This document shows, piece by piece, positions 25,338 through 37,960 of a stretch of 64,000 nucleotides of DNA. The position numbers and the translations under genes are program-made. The notes beneath the pieces are model-generated. The model was not told where the DNA came from. It saw only the letters and a list, made by a program, of their open reading frames with translations, and ran no database searches. The stretch spans positions 1 to 64,000 of the IMG/VR virus record IMGVR_UViG_3300013132_000028, one strand, 5' to 3'. Each line of letters begins with the position of its first letter. Position 1 is the first letter of the stretch. This DNA comes from a virus.

Positions 25338-27157
25338 TTGTATTTATCTCCCCATGTCTCTAGTGGTCCTTCCACGCCTGCAGTTAGTGGAACTTCCCAG
25401 TTGTCTTTGGTAGTCATGCACTCACGAACGGTCTCCATGACGTCCCTGGCGTCCTCCCTGCGGGCCTGCAGCACAATTTCGTCGTGCACTGGCACAATTA
25501 AATTTTCCGTAAGGTCGGCTTGGTCCAACTTTATCAGGTTTTGTTTGAAAACCTCGGCTGCTCCGCCCTGTATCAGGTAGTTTACCAAAGTGTAAACTCT
25601 GTCCTCGTCGCAGGGCAACCTTCGTCCAGTCCACGTATACACGTAGCCCTGGCCCTCGTCTTTTAGTCTGCGCATACCGGCGTCCTCTATTTTTCTCTGA
25701 AACATGGCCATGCCTGGGTAGCGCTGGTCAAACGCGTCTGAGACCGCTCGCATCTGTCCTTCGGGTACTCCCGCTGTTAGTGCCTGTTTTGCGACTCCTG
25801 CGCCGTACAATCTCCCGTACACGGTGCCTTTTATTAAGTTTCTGCGCTTGTCTGTTCTTTGCATGCTCGGGTCGTTGTATATCTCTCTGCCTATTTCTGT
25901 AAACGGGTCCGAGTTAGTGGCGTCTGCACGATTAAACAGTGTTATTAGGTTTGTGTCAGTAGACAGGGAAGCAAACATTCTGAACTCAACCTGGTCTAAG
26001 TCCGAGGTAATAATTACATGGTCTTCGTCTTTTGGAATAAACGCTGTGCGCACTACCTCGTCGCCCTTTGGTAATGTTTGCAGCGCCGGAGCCTGTATTG
26101 ACATTCTTGACGTCCTGGCTCCTAGAGTCTTTACTGACGGGTGCACGAACCCGTTTACGTTGTCGTTTAGAAAGTTTGCAAAGTAAGTATTAGCTAGTTT
26201 GTCTGCTTTGCGTTGCTTTAGTACTAGAGAGGCCAGCTCTTTTACCTCTTCGTTTCCCTCTATCTGTAGTAGCTTCAGCTGGTCCTTGGTGCAGGCCTTC
26301 TGTCCGCTTGGAGTCAGCTCCGTAATTTCTGCGCCTAGAGACTCAAAGAGTCTAGTAAGCTGCGTATTACTAGTTATCGAAACACCGTTGTACTTAGTGT
26401 CTGCCCAGTCTTTTACTTGACCAGAATAGTTTATCAACTCGTCGTACTTTTTGCGTGAGTACTCCAAGTCAACTTTTGCGCCGTTTATTTCCATGCGTGT
26501 GACTATTTTTCTTGCATTCATCTCTAGTTCATAGGGTTTGTTGTATCTCTGCCCCGGTCCGCAGTCTTTGTAAAACTGATGCCAGAGACGCGTAGTCAGC
26601 ACGCAGTCAAGTGCACCGTATGCCCAGTAAGGCTGAAAGCTAGTTGGCACGGTTCCCCAAGTCCAGCCATTCTTGGCCATCTCTATGTCCAGGTTTTCCT
26701 GTAGCGCCACGGCTTTTCCGTCTATGTGCAGCGCGGCAAGACGCTTAAGCGCGCCCGAGCCTAGCGGATCTATGATGTGAGCCATAATCATGGTGTCGTG
26801 CGCTTGGTGCCACGGCAGTTTCCAACGAGACTGTATGTCAAACCAACGTGCTTCAAACGCGACGTTGTGAAAAATTATTGGACCCTCGTAGTTTTCTATA
26901 GCCTGGTAGAAGACACCGCCCCACTCGTTCCACGGTATTGCCCAAGCTTGTTCACTATCCCCTACTTGCACGAGGCGTAGCTGCCCGTGCCAAGGCGAAA
27001 GTGCGTGTGCACGTACACCCCCCGGACGCTCTCCGGTTTCAGTGTCTACAGCAATGGCATCTAGCGGCCTGCGTTGACCAATCCAGTGGATAAACTCGGA
27101 AGCCTTTTCAGCCGTGTCTACCAGGTGTAATTTAACTTCGTTCATAGAAACTGTCAT
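25334..27157 (-). CDS. polA: Family A DNA polymerase with 3'-5' exonuclease domain
   Basis: The 607-residue protein has DEDD exonuclease motifs (AVDTETG at 36-42, FHNVAFEARWFD near 97-108, YWAYGALDCVLT near 177-188). Polymerase motif A (SDLDQVEFR, D386), motif B (RRNLIKGTVYGRLYG, K443) and motif C (VHDE, 557-560) follow. There is no N-terminal 5'-nuclease domain. The residue equivalent to E. coli Phe762 is Tyr447, as in T7 polymerase; in virioplankton studies Tyr762 has been linked to virulent phages. ATG 27157 is chosen because it overlaps the dCMP deaminase stop as ATGA; the frame extends to 27184 without added homology. Confidence 0.92.
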   Translation of the reverse strand: MTVSMNEVKLHLVDTAEKASEFIHWIGQRRPLDAIAVDTETGERPGGVRAHALSPWHGQLRLVQVGDSEQAWAIPWNEWGGVFYQAIENYEGPIIFHNVAFEARWFDIQSRWKLPWHQAHDTMIMAHIIDPLGSGALKRLAALHIDGKAVALQENLDIEMAKNGWTWGTVPTSFQPYWAYGALDCVLTTRLWHQFYKDCGPGQRYNKPYELEMNARKIVTRMEINGAKVDLEYSRKKYDELINYSGQVKDWADTKYNGVSITSNTQLTRLFESLGAEITELTPSGQKACTKDQLKLLQIEGNEEVKELASLVLKQRKADKLANTYFANFLNDNVNGFVHPSVKTLGARTSRMSIQAPALQTLPKGDEVVRTAFIPKDEDHVIITSDLDQVEFRMFASLSTDTNLITLFNRADATNSDPFTEIGREIYNDPSMQRTDKRRNLIKGTVYGRLYGAGVAKQALTAGVPEGQMRAVSDAFDQRYPGMAMFQRKIEDAGMRRLKDEGQGYVYTWTGRRLPCDEDRVYTLVNYLIQGGAAEVFKQNLIKLDQADLTENLIVPVHDEIVLQARREDARDVMETVRECMTTKDNWEVPLTAGVEGPLETWGDKYK

Positions 27158-27621
27158 ACCATTTCCGACACTTCCATGCTGCACTTACGTAAATAAGTAA
27201 CAACACTTTCTGGGTTTCTATGTGCATCATTTTTAGTTTTAAGCAACACTACTCTGTTTAACCCGGAGTTAGATACCGCTTTTGCACAGTTCATGCACAT
27301 GGAGCTGTTTACGTACACGGTTCCGCCTTCTACTCTGGACCGGTCTACATACATTAAGGCGTTCATCTCGGCGTGGATGGCTGGACATTCTTCATAGCTG
27401 TTGTCAAGCGGCGCCTCACCTCTGGCGCGCTTACACCAGTTTATGCAGTCAGAGTCTTCGGGCCAAGTTGCTGCGGGGCCGTTGTATCCAGTAGAGGCAA
27501 TTCGACCGTTTGCTGAAACTATGACTGCGCCAATTTGAGCACGAGAACACCGACTTCTACGCCCGATCGCAATAGCCACCTGCATCCACGTTTCGTCCCA
27601 AGTTGGCCTAGGGGTGTTCAC
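27154..27621 (-). CDS. dCMP deaminase
   Basis: The 155-residue protein has the zinc-binding motif HAEMNA (H83, E85) and the CMNC pair (C109, C112) of the cytidine/deoxycytidylate deaminase family. Extra cysteines near C59 and C63 with a C79 may bind a structural zinc, as in T4 dCMP deaminase. It converts dCMP to dUMP, supplying the substrate for a thymidylate-synthase-fold enzyme such as the one encoded just upstream on the same strand. It overlaps the polymerase start. The product length is typical. Confidence 0.9.
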   Translation of the reverse strand: MNTPRPTWDETWMQVAIAIGRRSRCSRAQIGAVIVSANGRIASTGYNGPAATWPEDSDCINWCKRARGEAPLDNSYEECPAIHAEMNALMYVDRSRVEGGTVYVNSSMCMNCAKAVSNSGLNRVVLLKTKNDAHRNPESVVTYLRKCSMEVSEMV

Positions 27622-27631
27622 CTGTTGCTAC

Positions 27632-28513
27632 CTACTTTGTTTCTGGTTCTATGGCCGCAACTTTTGTGTTTTTTTCTATAGCAGAAATCATTGCGTTTGC
27701 ATACCACTTCTCGTTATCTGCAAGTCTGACCAGCACGCTTGGATTTATGGCTGTTTGCAGACAGAGAAGGGCGGACGACTCGACCTCTCTCCAGTTTCTA
27801 CCCTTGATCGCAGGAATGAGCTCCGGCTGATTTTTCGGCACCTCTAGTTTTTCTGCCTTCTCAAAGTGCTGTTCGTACAAGTGCAGTGACCCCACGTGGT
27901 GTGCGTACAAGCCCGGCTCGATGTCTAGCACTGAAGCAATAGCAAGTTGTACCCTAGTAAACTGAAACCAGTCGTACGCCGCGCCAAGCCAGGCGTCGTT
28001 TGATCGCATGTACACGCTCATGTTTAGCTTGCCGTCTCTAATCCGAAACTGATGTAGCACCGTGCATGGATAGTCCTTTTTTCCTTTTAGCAGGTCTAAA
28101 TTAGGATTCCACAGTGTAACTACAGCCTGCCTGGTGTCTTTGTCGGCAATTAAACGCTCGATTATGTAGTCGTACTGGCCTTTAGTTCTTACGCCGTACG
28201 GACCGTGGAACGTTTGATTTGGCTCCAAAAACTGCGCAAAGTTTGGACTGACTGCTACGGTCAGTGCCGGGTGTGTTACGCCAGCGAGCAGTTGGCACGC
28301 CTCTACCGCACCTATGCCGGGTACTGCACCGCGACCAGTTCCAATTGGAAGCGTGTTTTGTACGTTGTTAATGTAGACCACTGCGTCCTCTAGTTCTACG
28401 GTGTTCATTCCTCTTGGCGACGTCTTTTTTCCATTCTTTAGAACCCACTGAACCATCTCCGTGTAGCCGGCTATCCCGTCTTCTACCTCAATTGCATTTA
28501 TGCGAGAACCCAT
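27632..28513 (-). CDS. Thymidylate synthase-fold nucleotide methyl/hydroxymethyl transferase
   Basis: The 293-residue protein has the TS-family core. C150 lies in DYPCTVLHQF (the usual PCH is PCT). RSND is at 170-173, followed by LGAAYD, where D181 replaces the TS Asn that recognises the uracil ring. The C-terminal HLYEQH at 211-216 matches the DxHxYxxH region. In T4 dCMP hydroxymethylase the same Asn-to-Asp change selects cytosine, so the substrate may be dCMP; a dUMP hydroxymethylase or an unusual TS remain possible. ATG 28513 follows AAAGGAGACATC and overlaps the upstream kinase-like gene by 16 bases. Sits with dCMP deaminase. Confidence 0.85.
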   Translation of the reverse strand: MGSRINAIEVEDGIAGYTEMVQWVLKNGKKTSPRGMNTVELEDAVVYINNVQNTLPIGTGRGAVPGIGAVEACQLLAGVTHPALTVAVSPNFAQFLEPNQTFHGPYGVRTKGQYDYIIERLIADKDTRQAVVTLWNPNLDLLKGKKDYPCTVLHQFRIRDGKLNMSVYMRSNDAWLGAAYDWFQFTRVQLAIASVLDIEPGLYAHHVGSLHLYEQHFEKAEKLEVPKNQPELIPAIKGRNWREVESSALLCLQTAINPSVLVRLADNEKWYANAMISAIEKNTKVAAIEPETK

Positions 28514-29532
28514 GATGTCTCCTTTGCCCAGTTGTCACTTCTGTTTGTTGGTGCTTCTCCGCGCGCCAGTGCAGAAATTGCTGCTCCGTATTCTTGCTGT
28601 TGTCTCGCGTAGAATCTTTTTACGTGTTGTGGGTGTGATGTTACGGCAATAAGTTCTATTCCTGCTTTTTTACATATTGCTTCGGCGTTTCTTCCCAGTG
28701 CTATCGCTGCCGGAGAGCCGAGTTTTACCCACGACAAGTGTAAAATCTCAGGCGAGAGCTCGCTGCCGTTTAGTATTCCAGCGGTAGGCCAAAAGCTGTC
28801 TTCTAAGGCACCTAGTAAAAAGTCGCCACTGTTTCCATCTACAGGTATAAACGGCAACATTGTTGCCTTTCCATACCACCTGTTTTGATTACGTTGATCG
28901 CCAATTAGTAGAGTTTTTGGTTTAGGTGCGCCAATGTAGAACGGCATGTCCGTTAGATGCTGCACAGAGTCCTCTTTTTGAACAGCCATGTCGACAATAA
29001 TGTCGGCAAGCGCGGTTAGTTCGTTCATATTGTTCGGACTCGGTTGTAGCTTCCCCGTAAATACTGCAGACTTGGCCGAAGTTTTTTCGTGCAAGTCGAT
29101 TAGTGCGCTCAACTCATTTGACTTTATGTAGTCATCGCCGCGGCTTTCTAGCCGTTTTGTAACTACGTCCAGCGGCTGGTACAGCCAAAACAATGCAGCG
29201 CCACGGGACATCAGGAACATTTCTGTCCATCTCCATCCCGCCGCGCCTAAAAGACCGTACCCGTCGCTGTCGCTGTCTGGTCGTTTTAGCGGAGCGTACG
29301 TGGCTTCTCCCCAGTGCCAGCGGTCCGCTATTATTAACGAGTCAGGATGCGCGATATTTTCTACAGACAGCACGTAGTCTTTTAGCGCCCACCGTCTGGT
29401 AAGCTCTTCTGGTTTACTTTTGTGAAAGACATGCACTGGATTTCCGGTGTCGAAGCTGCACACAAGTAGTTTTATTTCTTCTACTAGCGTGCTTTTTCCA
29501 GAGGCGTCCGTGCCTTCAATTATGATAAACAA
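28498..29532 (-). CDS. Thymidylate kinase-like domain fused to a UDG-like domain
   Basis: The 344-residue protein starts at TTG 29532 after AAAGGATAAAAA. Residues 1-185 are a P-loop nucleoside monophosphate kinase: GTDASGKST (7-15) and the DR pair at 70-71 in IIADRWHWGEATY, as in thymidylate kinase. Residues 203-344 form a second domain with LLIGDQRN (208-215), ILNGSE, IALGRNAEAI and TSHPQHVKRF. Their order resembles the uracil-DNA-glycosylase superfamily. Kinase action on a modified dNMP fits the neighbouring TS-fold gene. The second domain may recognise a base, but its catalytic residues cannot be assigned. Fusion of these two domains is unusual. Confidence 0.7.
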   Translation of the reverse strand: MFIIIEGTDASGKSTLVEEIKLLVCSFDTGNPVHVFHKSKPEELTRRWALKDYVLSVENIAHPDSLIIADRWHWGEATYAPLKRPDSDSDGYGLLGAAGWRWTEMFLMSRGAALFWLYQPLDVVTKRLESRGDDYIKSNELSALIDLHEKTSAKSAVFTGKLQPSPNNMNELTALADIIVDMAVQKEDSVQHLTDMPFYIGAPKPKTLLIGDQRNQNRWYGKATMLPFIPVDGNSGDFLLGALEDSFWPTAGILNGSELSPEILHLSWVKLGSPAAIALGRNAEAICKKAGIELIAVTSHPQHVKRFYARQQQEYGAAISALARGEAPTNRSDNWAKETSWVLA

Positions 29533-29627
29533 TTTTTATCCTTTGTCCTATGTCTTTTTAGTCGTCGCTCTTACTGTCATTATAGGCCTGTATAGGCCCA
29601 AAAGTACACAACTGTCCTCTCCGACAG

Positions 29628-30122
29628 CTATGGAATTATTTCTACCCGATACATTTTTTCTATCTTCTGGTCGGCATCCGCGGCCTGCTCCAGCAGGCGC
29701 TGGGCTACGTTTGTGAGGTACCTGGCACCGCCTTGGTCGTACTTGTACAGCGCTTCTAGGACTGCCTGCGGGTCCTCACTAACCTGTGCCCAGTAACGGT
29801 ACTTTTCTGGAAACACCAGGTCTATGCTGTCGTCTGGTTGACAAGCTACGGGGCAGCTGTCTCTCTGGTCACCGCAGAGCACCGCGGCCGAGTCAAGCTC
29901 ACTGCGACTAGCCTCGTTTAGAGAGTACCTGGCAACCAGCGGGCACGTTGCGCCGTGGTACACGATTGAAACGCCTACCCTCGACAGGACGTACGAGCCG
30001 TTGTCAGTTTTGTACAGCTTAAACTCTATCCAGCGGTACGAGCCACGGCGCCACGAAGAGGACTCTGCCAGTAGCTTACCGTTAAACTGTAGCGTTCTGG
30101 TGCCGTCTTTTATCTCAAACAT
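29628..30122 (-). CDS. Hypothetical protein, 164 aa
   Basis: ATG 30122 starts MFEIKDGTRTLQFNGKLLAE. The N-terminal half is beta-rich (WIEFKLYKTDNGSYVLSRVG). Two cysteines around DQRDSCPVACQP suggest a small metal or disulfide loop. The C-terminal half is helical (LEALYKYDQGGARYLTNVAQRLLEQA). No family is recognised. It begins a set of small genes before the kinase-like gene and is preceded by a 36-base gap. Confidence 0.6.
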   Translation of the reverse strand: MFEIKDGTRTLQFNGKLLAESSSWRRGSYRWIEFKLYKTDNGSYVLSRVGVSIVYHGATCPLVARYSLNEASRSELDSAAVLCGDQRDSCPVACQPDDSIDLVFPEKYRYWAQVSEDPQAVLEALYKYDQGGARYLTNVAQRLLEQAADADQKIEKMYRVEIIP

Positions 30123-30158
30123 GCGGTCGTTGCCTCGTTGTCTCTGTGTTGTACCGGG

Positions 30159-30368
30159 TTATTGTTGGCTAGGTTGTTCTGTTTGCGGCGCTCTCGGCTC
30201 GAAGTTTCCCGAGCGCAGGTTTGCCACTTTTTCTTTTTCTAAGATGAGCATGCCTTCCAGCTCGGTGCATAGCGCCATTGACCTGCCAAGCTGGTCTCTG
30301 GTTATACGAACTACCTGCTGTAGTAAAGCTATCTGCTCGGCCTGTTCCTGCAGCTTTTCCTCTGACAT
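30159..30368 (-). CDS. Small coiled-coil protein, 69 aa
   Basis: The 69-residue product is largely helical with heptad-like hydrophobics (LQEQAEQIALLQQVVRITRDQL, CTELEGMLILEKEKVANL) and a disordered Gln/Pro-rich end. It overlaps the neighbouring 76-residue gene by one base, so both are probably translated together. Both look like short coiled coils and could form a heteromer. No function is recognised. Confidence 0.6.
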   Translation of the reverse strand: MSEEKLQEQAEQIALLQQVVRITRDQLGRSMALCTELEGMLILEKEKVANLRSGNFEPRAPQTEQPSQQ

Positions 30369-30598
30369 CAGTCTTCTGCCGGCAATAAGGCAGTTCTACT
30401 GGCAGTGAGTGCTGCTATCTGCCGGTCTTTTTCTGCAATCTGATTTGTTAGCTCTAGCAGAGTAGTAGCGTCAGGAGTACTCTTTGCCTGTTCGGCAATT
30501 TTTGCAATTTCGTTAGTATATTTGCTGTACTCAATCGTACGAATCTGAGACTCTACTATTGCAATTTTTTCAGAGTTGTCTATGAACGTATAGGGCAT
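30368..30598 (-). CDS. Small coiled-coil protein, 76 aa
   Basis: The 76-residue product begins MPYTFIDNSEKIAIVESQ and is helical through most of its length (IRTIEYSKYTNEIAKIAEQ, LLELTNQIAEKDRQIAALT). The last codon overlaps the first of the next coiled-coil gene. Acidic and charged residues alternate with Leu/Ile. No family is recognised; a paired role with the 69-residue protein is an inference. Confidence 0.6.
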   Translation of the reverse strand: MPYTFIDNSEKIAIVESQIRTIEYSKYTNEIAKIAEQAKSTPDATTLLELTNQIAEKDRQIAALTASRTALLPAED

Positions 30599-30603
30599 GT
30601 TGT

Positions 30604-30771
30604 CTACATTCTCCTCTCGGTTATCATTGTTTTTACTTCTTCCAGCTTAGCTTTAAGCGCTAGTACCTGTGCGTATTCTAGCCCTGGCTCCCCCAGCGCC
30701 ATTCGAACTGGGCGTAGCAGCTGGTCGTCGTCTAAGTACTTATACACGTACGCACTGTCATTTTTACTCAT
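30604..30771 (-). CDS. Small hypothetical protein, 55 aa
   Basis: An open frame runs from ATG 30771 to TAG 30604-30606. The product begins MSKNDSAYVYKYLDDDQLL and ends in a helix with LALKAKLEEVKTMITERR. The ATG shares its first base with the stop of the upstream oxygenase-like gene (TAATG), which is the usual coupling seen in this unit. The C-terminal helix is similar in character to the two adjacent coiled-coil proteins. No function is recognised. Confidence 0.6.
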   Translation of the reverse strand: MSKNDSAYVYKYLDDDQLLRPVRMALGEPGLEYAQVLALKAKLEEVKTMITERRM

Positions 30772-31346
30772 TACATCTTTCCTGTCTTCTCTCTTGCTCT
30801 TATGGTTTCTAAGTAACTAGGCCCGTGTGTATAGTACCAATGATCTGGCTCTACGAAGTGGAAAAAGACCATGGCTACCTGGTTGGTGGCCGGCGAAGGA
30901 AAAGCCTCTCGCCAGTGCCACTGGTCGTTGCCAAAGTACGCAAGCGACTGGTTTGGTCTAAGCATGTAGGGTCGGTCTGCTACCCAGAGAGCCCAGGGTT
31001 CATTTTGATACACGCACATGTCTATTGTGTACGTGCAAGCGTTGTTATCTCTGTGTCTAAATAAGTTTGCTTTCTCCGTTTCATAGTGCGCAAACAGCGC
31101 ATAGGAAGGTAGAAGAGTGTCGCTGTCAAAAGTTTCTCTGGCTAGCGGTAGTACTGACTCAAATGCCTGTTTGAGGAGTGGCTCAGCCTCTGCCGATATA
31201 CAAAAGCGTCCAAATCCTGGGTCCCAGTGCATCGAGCCGGTACCGCGTTTTTTGAGTACGTCAACTAAACTTTTGTGCATGCCCAAGTCTAGTGTTTCTT
31301 CGATTATCACCGGGTCCGGTCTACGTCTGCCCACTAGTGAAACCAT
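30771..31346 (-). CDS. 2-oxoglutarate/Fe(II)-dependent oxygenase-like protein (diverged)
   Basis: Counted from ATG 31346, the 191-residue product shows a jelly-roll pattern with HxD at H98 and D100 (FRHRDNN), strand CTYTIDMCVY, then QSLAYFGNDQWHWREAF with a possible distal His at 145. The HxD...H triad of this superfamily binds iron. A basic residue for 2-oxoglutarate is not obvious. The upstream neighbour is a clearer oxygenase of the same superfamily. A longer frame begins at 31385 but would overlap that gene by about 50 bases; neither start has a strong SD. The substrate might be a DNA base, nucleotide or protein; unknown. Confidence 0.6.
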   Translation of the reverse strand: MVSLVGRRRPDPVIIEETLDLGMHKSLVDVLKKRGTGSMHWDPGFGRFCISAEAEPLLKQAFESVLPLARETFDSDTLLPSYALFAHYETEKANLFRHRDNNACTYTIDMCVYQNEPWALWVADRPYMLRPNQSLAYFGNDQWHWREAFPSPATNQVAMVFFHFVEPDHWYYTHGPSYLETIRAREKTGKM

Positions 31347-31972
31347 CCAACTACGCAGTATCGCATGCCATTCGTGACAGGCCACACTTTGTGCGTGTAG
31401 ACATACGTTGATGGAAAGAACACGGCCTGGTTTGCCTGAGGTTTTATTTTTAGATTGAACTGGTCAAACTCTATCTCGCCGCCTTCAAAATCTGAGTTTA
31501 GATAAAAACTCATGGACACACGGCGCGCAAACATTTTAGACGCATCGGCGTGTCTGTCAAAGTGCTGCCCTAGGCCGTATTTTAGAAGCTGCCAGCCCTC
31601 GTTATCGAGCTGGCCGCCTACTGAAAACCGCCTAGAGTAGTCGTCTAACACCGGTAGTAAGTTCGTATCTAGCAAGTTGCTTATTACTGCGAGCACACCG
31701 CCTGTGGCTTTTAGTTCTGGTGTTTTTGCAAAGGGCGGTAAAGATACGGTTTCGACATCGCGAATAGACCTAGTGAGCGTGCCGGTCCTGTCAAGATGAC
31801 CACTGCCCTGCTGACCTGGTACCCACGTTAGTTGACGCATCTCTGTAAGACCTTCCAGGTCGCGTATCAGTCCCGCCGGGTCTTGCATAACGTCAGAGTA
31901 GCTGACTATGCCTGGAGCTAGCACTGTTCCTTGCACCTGTCTAGGGGTTGCGTCTAGCGCCGTTGTAATCAT
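31334..31972 (-). CDS. 2-oxoglutarate/Fe(II)-dependent oxygenase, P4H-like
   Basis: The 212-residue protein has the P4H/PKHD-type core at the C-terminus: H141 and D143 (FDRHAD), strand RRVSMSFYLN, GGEIEF, then FFPSTYVYTHKVWPVTNGMRY, with H194 as the third iron ligand and R204 as the likely 2-oxoglutarate-binding residue. These enzymes hydroxylate protein side chains, nucleobases or small molecules with oxygen. Phage examples occur beside base-modification genes, but also as prolyl hydroxylases. ATG 31972 overlaps the upstream stop by four bases. The neighbouring gene at 30771 encodes a second, more diverged member. Confidence 0.8.
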   Translation of the reverse strand: MITTALDATPRQVQGTVLAPGIVSYSDVMQDPAGLIRDLEGLTEMRQLTWVPGQQGSGHLDRTGTLTRSIRDVETVSLPPFAKTPELKATGGVLAVISNLLDTNLLPVLDDYSRRFSVGGQLDNEGWQLLKYGLGQHFDRHADASKMFARRVSMSFYLNSDFEGGEIEFDQFNLKIKPQANQAVFFPSTYVYTHKVWPVTNGMRYCVVGWFH

Positions 31973-32382
31973 TGTTGCACTCCGTTCTGTGGTGACGCTG
32001 CTTGTGGATTAAAGTAAAAAACACCGTTATCGTAGAAGTCGCCAATTTCTGGAAGCCAAGGCTGGTCGGTCACATCTACAATTGTGGGACTGCTCTGCAG
32101 GGCTGCAGAAAGTCGCTCTGTTGCCATGAGAGCCTCTACCACGGCTCCATCTATGACTATGACTACAAAACGCTGTCCTGGTATTGTCGGTGGCTTGTGT
32201 CTATCTCGTGGTAGGCCTAGCGTCGGCGGCTGCTGCGCGACTGTAGCTGTTGTTGCGCCGACCTGCGGCATGTTAAGCGGCAGTGGCGCAGGTTTCCCTT
32301 CCGCGGCTGCTTTTCTCGCGAGAGCTGCTTGCAACTCTGCAGAATCAAGCACAGAAAAACCGTTGTTGTTTGTATTATTCAT
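31969..32382 (-). CDS. Hypothetical protein, 137 aa
   Basis: The product begins with an Asn-rich stretch (MNNTNNNGFSVLDSAELQAALARKA) and a Pro-rich linker, and ends with a small alpha/beta domain (FVVIVIDGAVVEALMATERLSAALQSSP) followed by an aromatic tail DFYDNGVFYFNPQ. It overlaps the oxygenase gene and the DUF6171-like gene by four bases on either side, so it is part of the same coupled set. No family is recognised. Confidence 0.6.
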   Translation of the reverse strand: MNNTNNNGFSVLDSAELQAALARKAAAEGKPAPLPLNMPQVGATTATVAQQPPTLGLPRDRHKPPTIPGQRFVVIVIDGAVVEALMATERLSAALQSSPTIVDVTDQPWLPEIGDFYDNGVFYFNPQAASPQNGVQQ

Positions 32383-32654
32383 GACTGCACCTGAGGATTG
32401 TTGTTTCCGTAGTCGCTAACGTTTACGGCTAGCCACTTGGGTGGGTCTAACGGACACTGGGCGTGCGGCAACTTTGTTTTGGCCGGCATAAAGCAACCAC
32501 ACTTGGTGCACTGCTTAGTCAGGCCAATAAAGTGTGGACAACCTTTGCAGATTTCCATTCGATCGACTTGTAGTTGTTCTTCTACACGTCCATACTTGCT
32601 CATGAACAAATCCCACGGTCTAGCGGGCTTTGGCTTGAATGCGTCCTCAGTCAT
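32379..32654 (-). CDS. DUF6171-like cysteine-rich protein
   Basis: The 91-residue product contains EICKGCPHFIGLTKQCTKCG and CFMPAKTKLPHAQCPLDPP. The pattern CxxC...CxxCGC...K..L...CP matches the small DUF6171 family, presumed zinc-binding. Such proteins are common in phages between tail and early genes. ATG 32654 lies 56 bases after the end of the giant Hint-domain gene. Function unknown. Confidence 0.65.
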   Translation of the reverse strand: MTEDAFKPKPARPWDLFMSKYGRVEEQLQVDRMEICKGCPHFIGLTKQCTKCGCFMPAKTKLPHAQCPLDPPKWLAVNVSDYGNNNPQVQS

Positions 32655-32710
32655 TTAGTCTCCCTGTCTTTTTAGTGTACGTCGTAGTGGTAATACCATA
32701 TCGCACAGCA

Positions 32711-37909
<5,199 letters not shown>

Positions 37910-37960
37910 GTTGCTAAGTGTACCAGAGAGTAGTCGTCAGTGCGTCCATGAAGCGCGGCC

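Noticed and set aside
29577-29600. Direct repeat TATAGGCC in the gap before the kinase-like gene
   Set aside because: Only two eight-base copies in a 95-base gap; not enough to call an operator.
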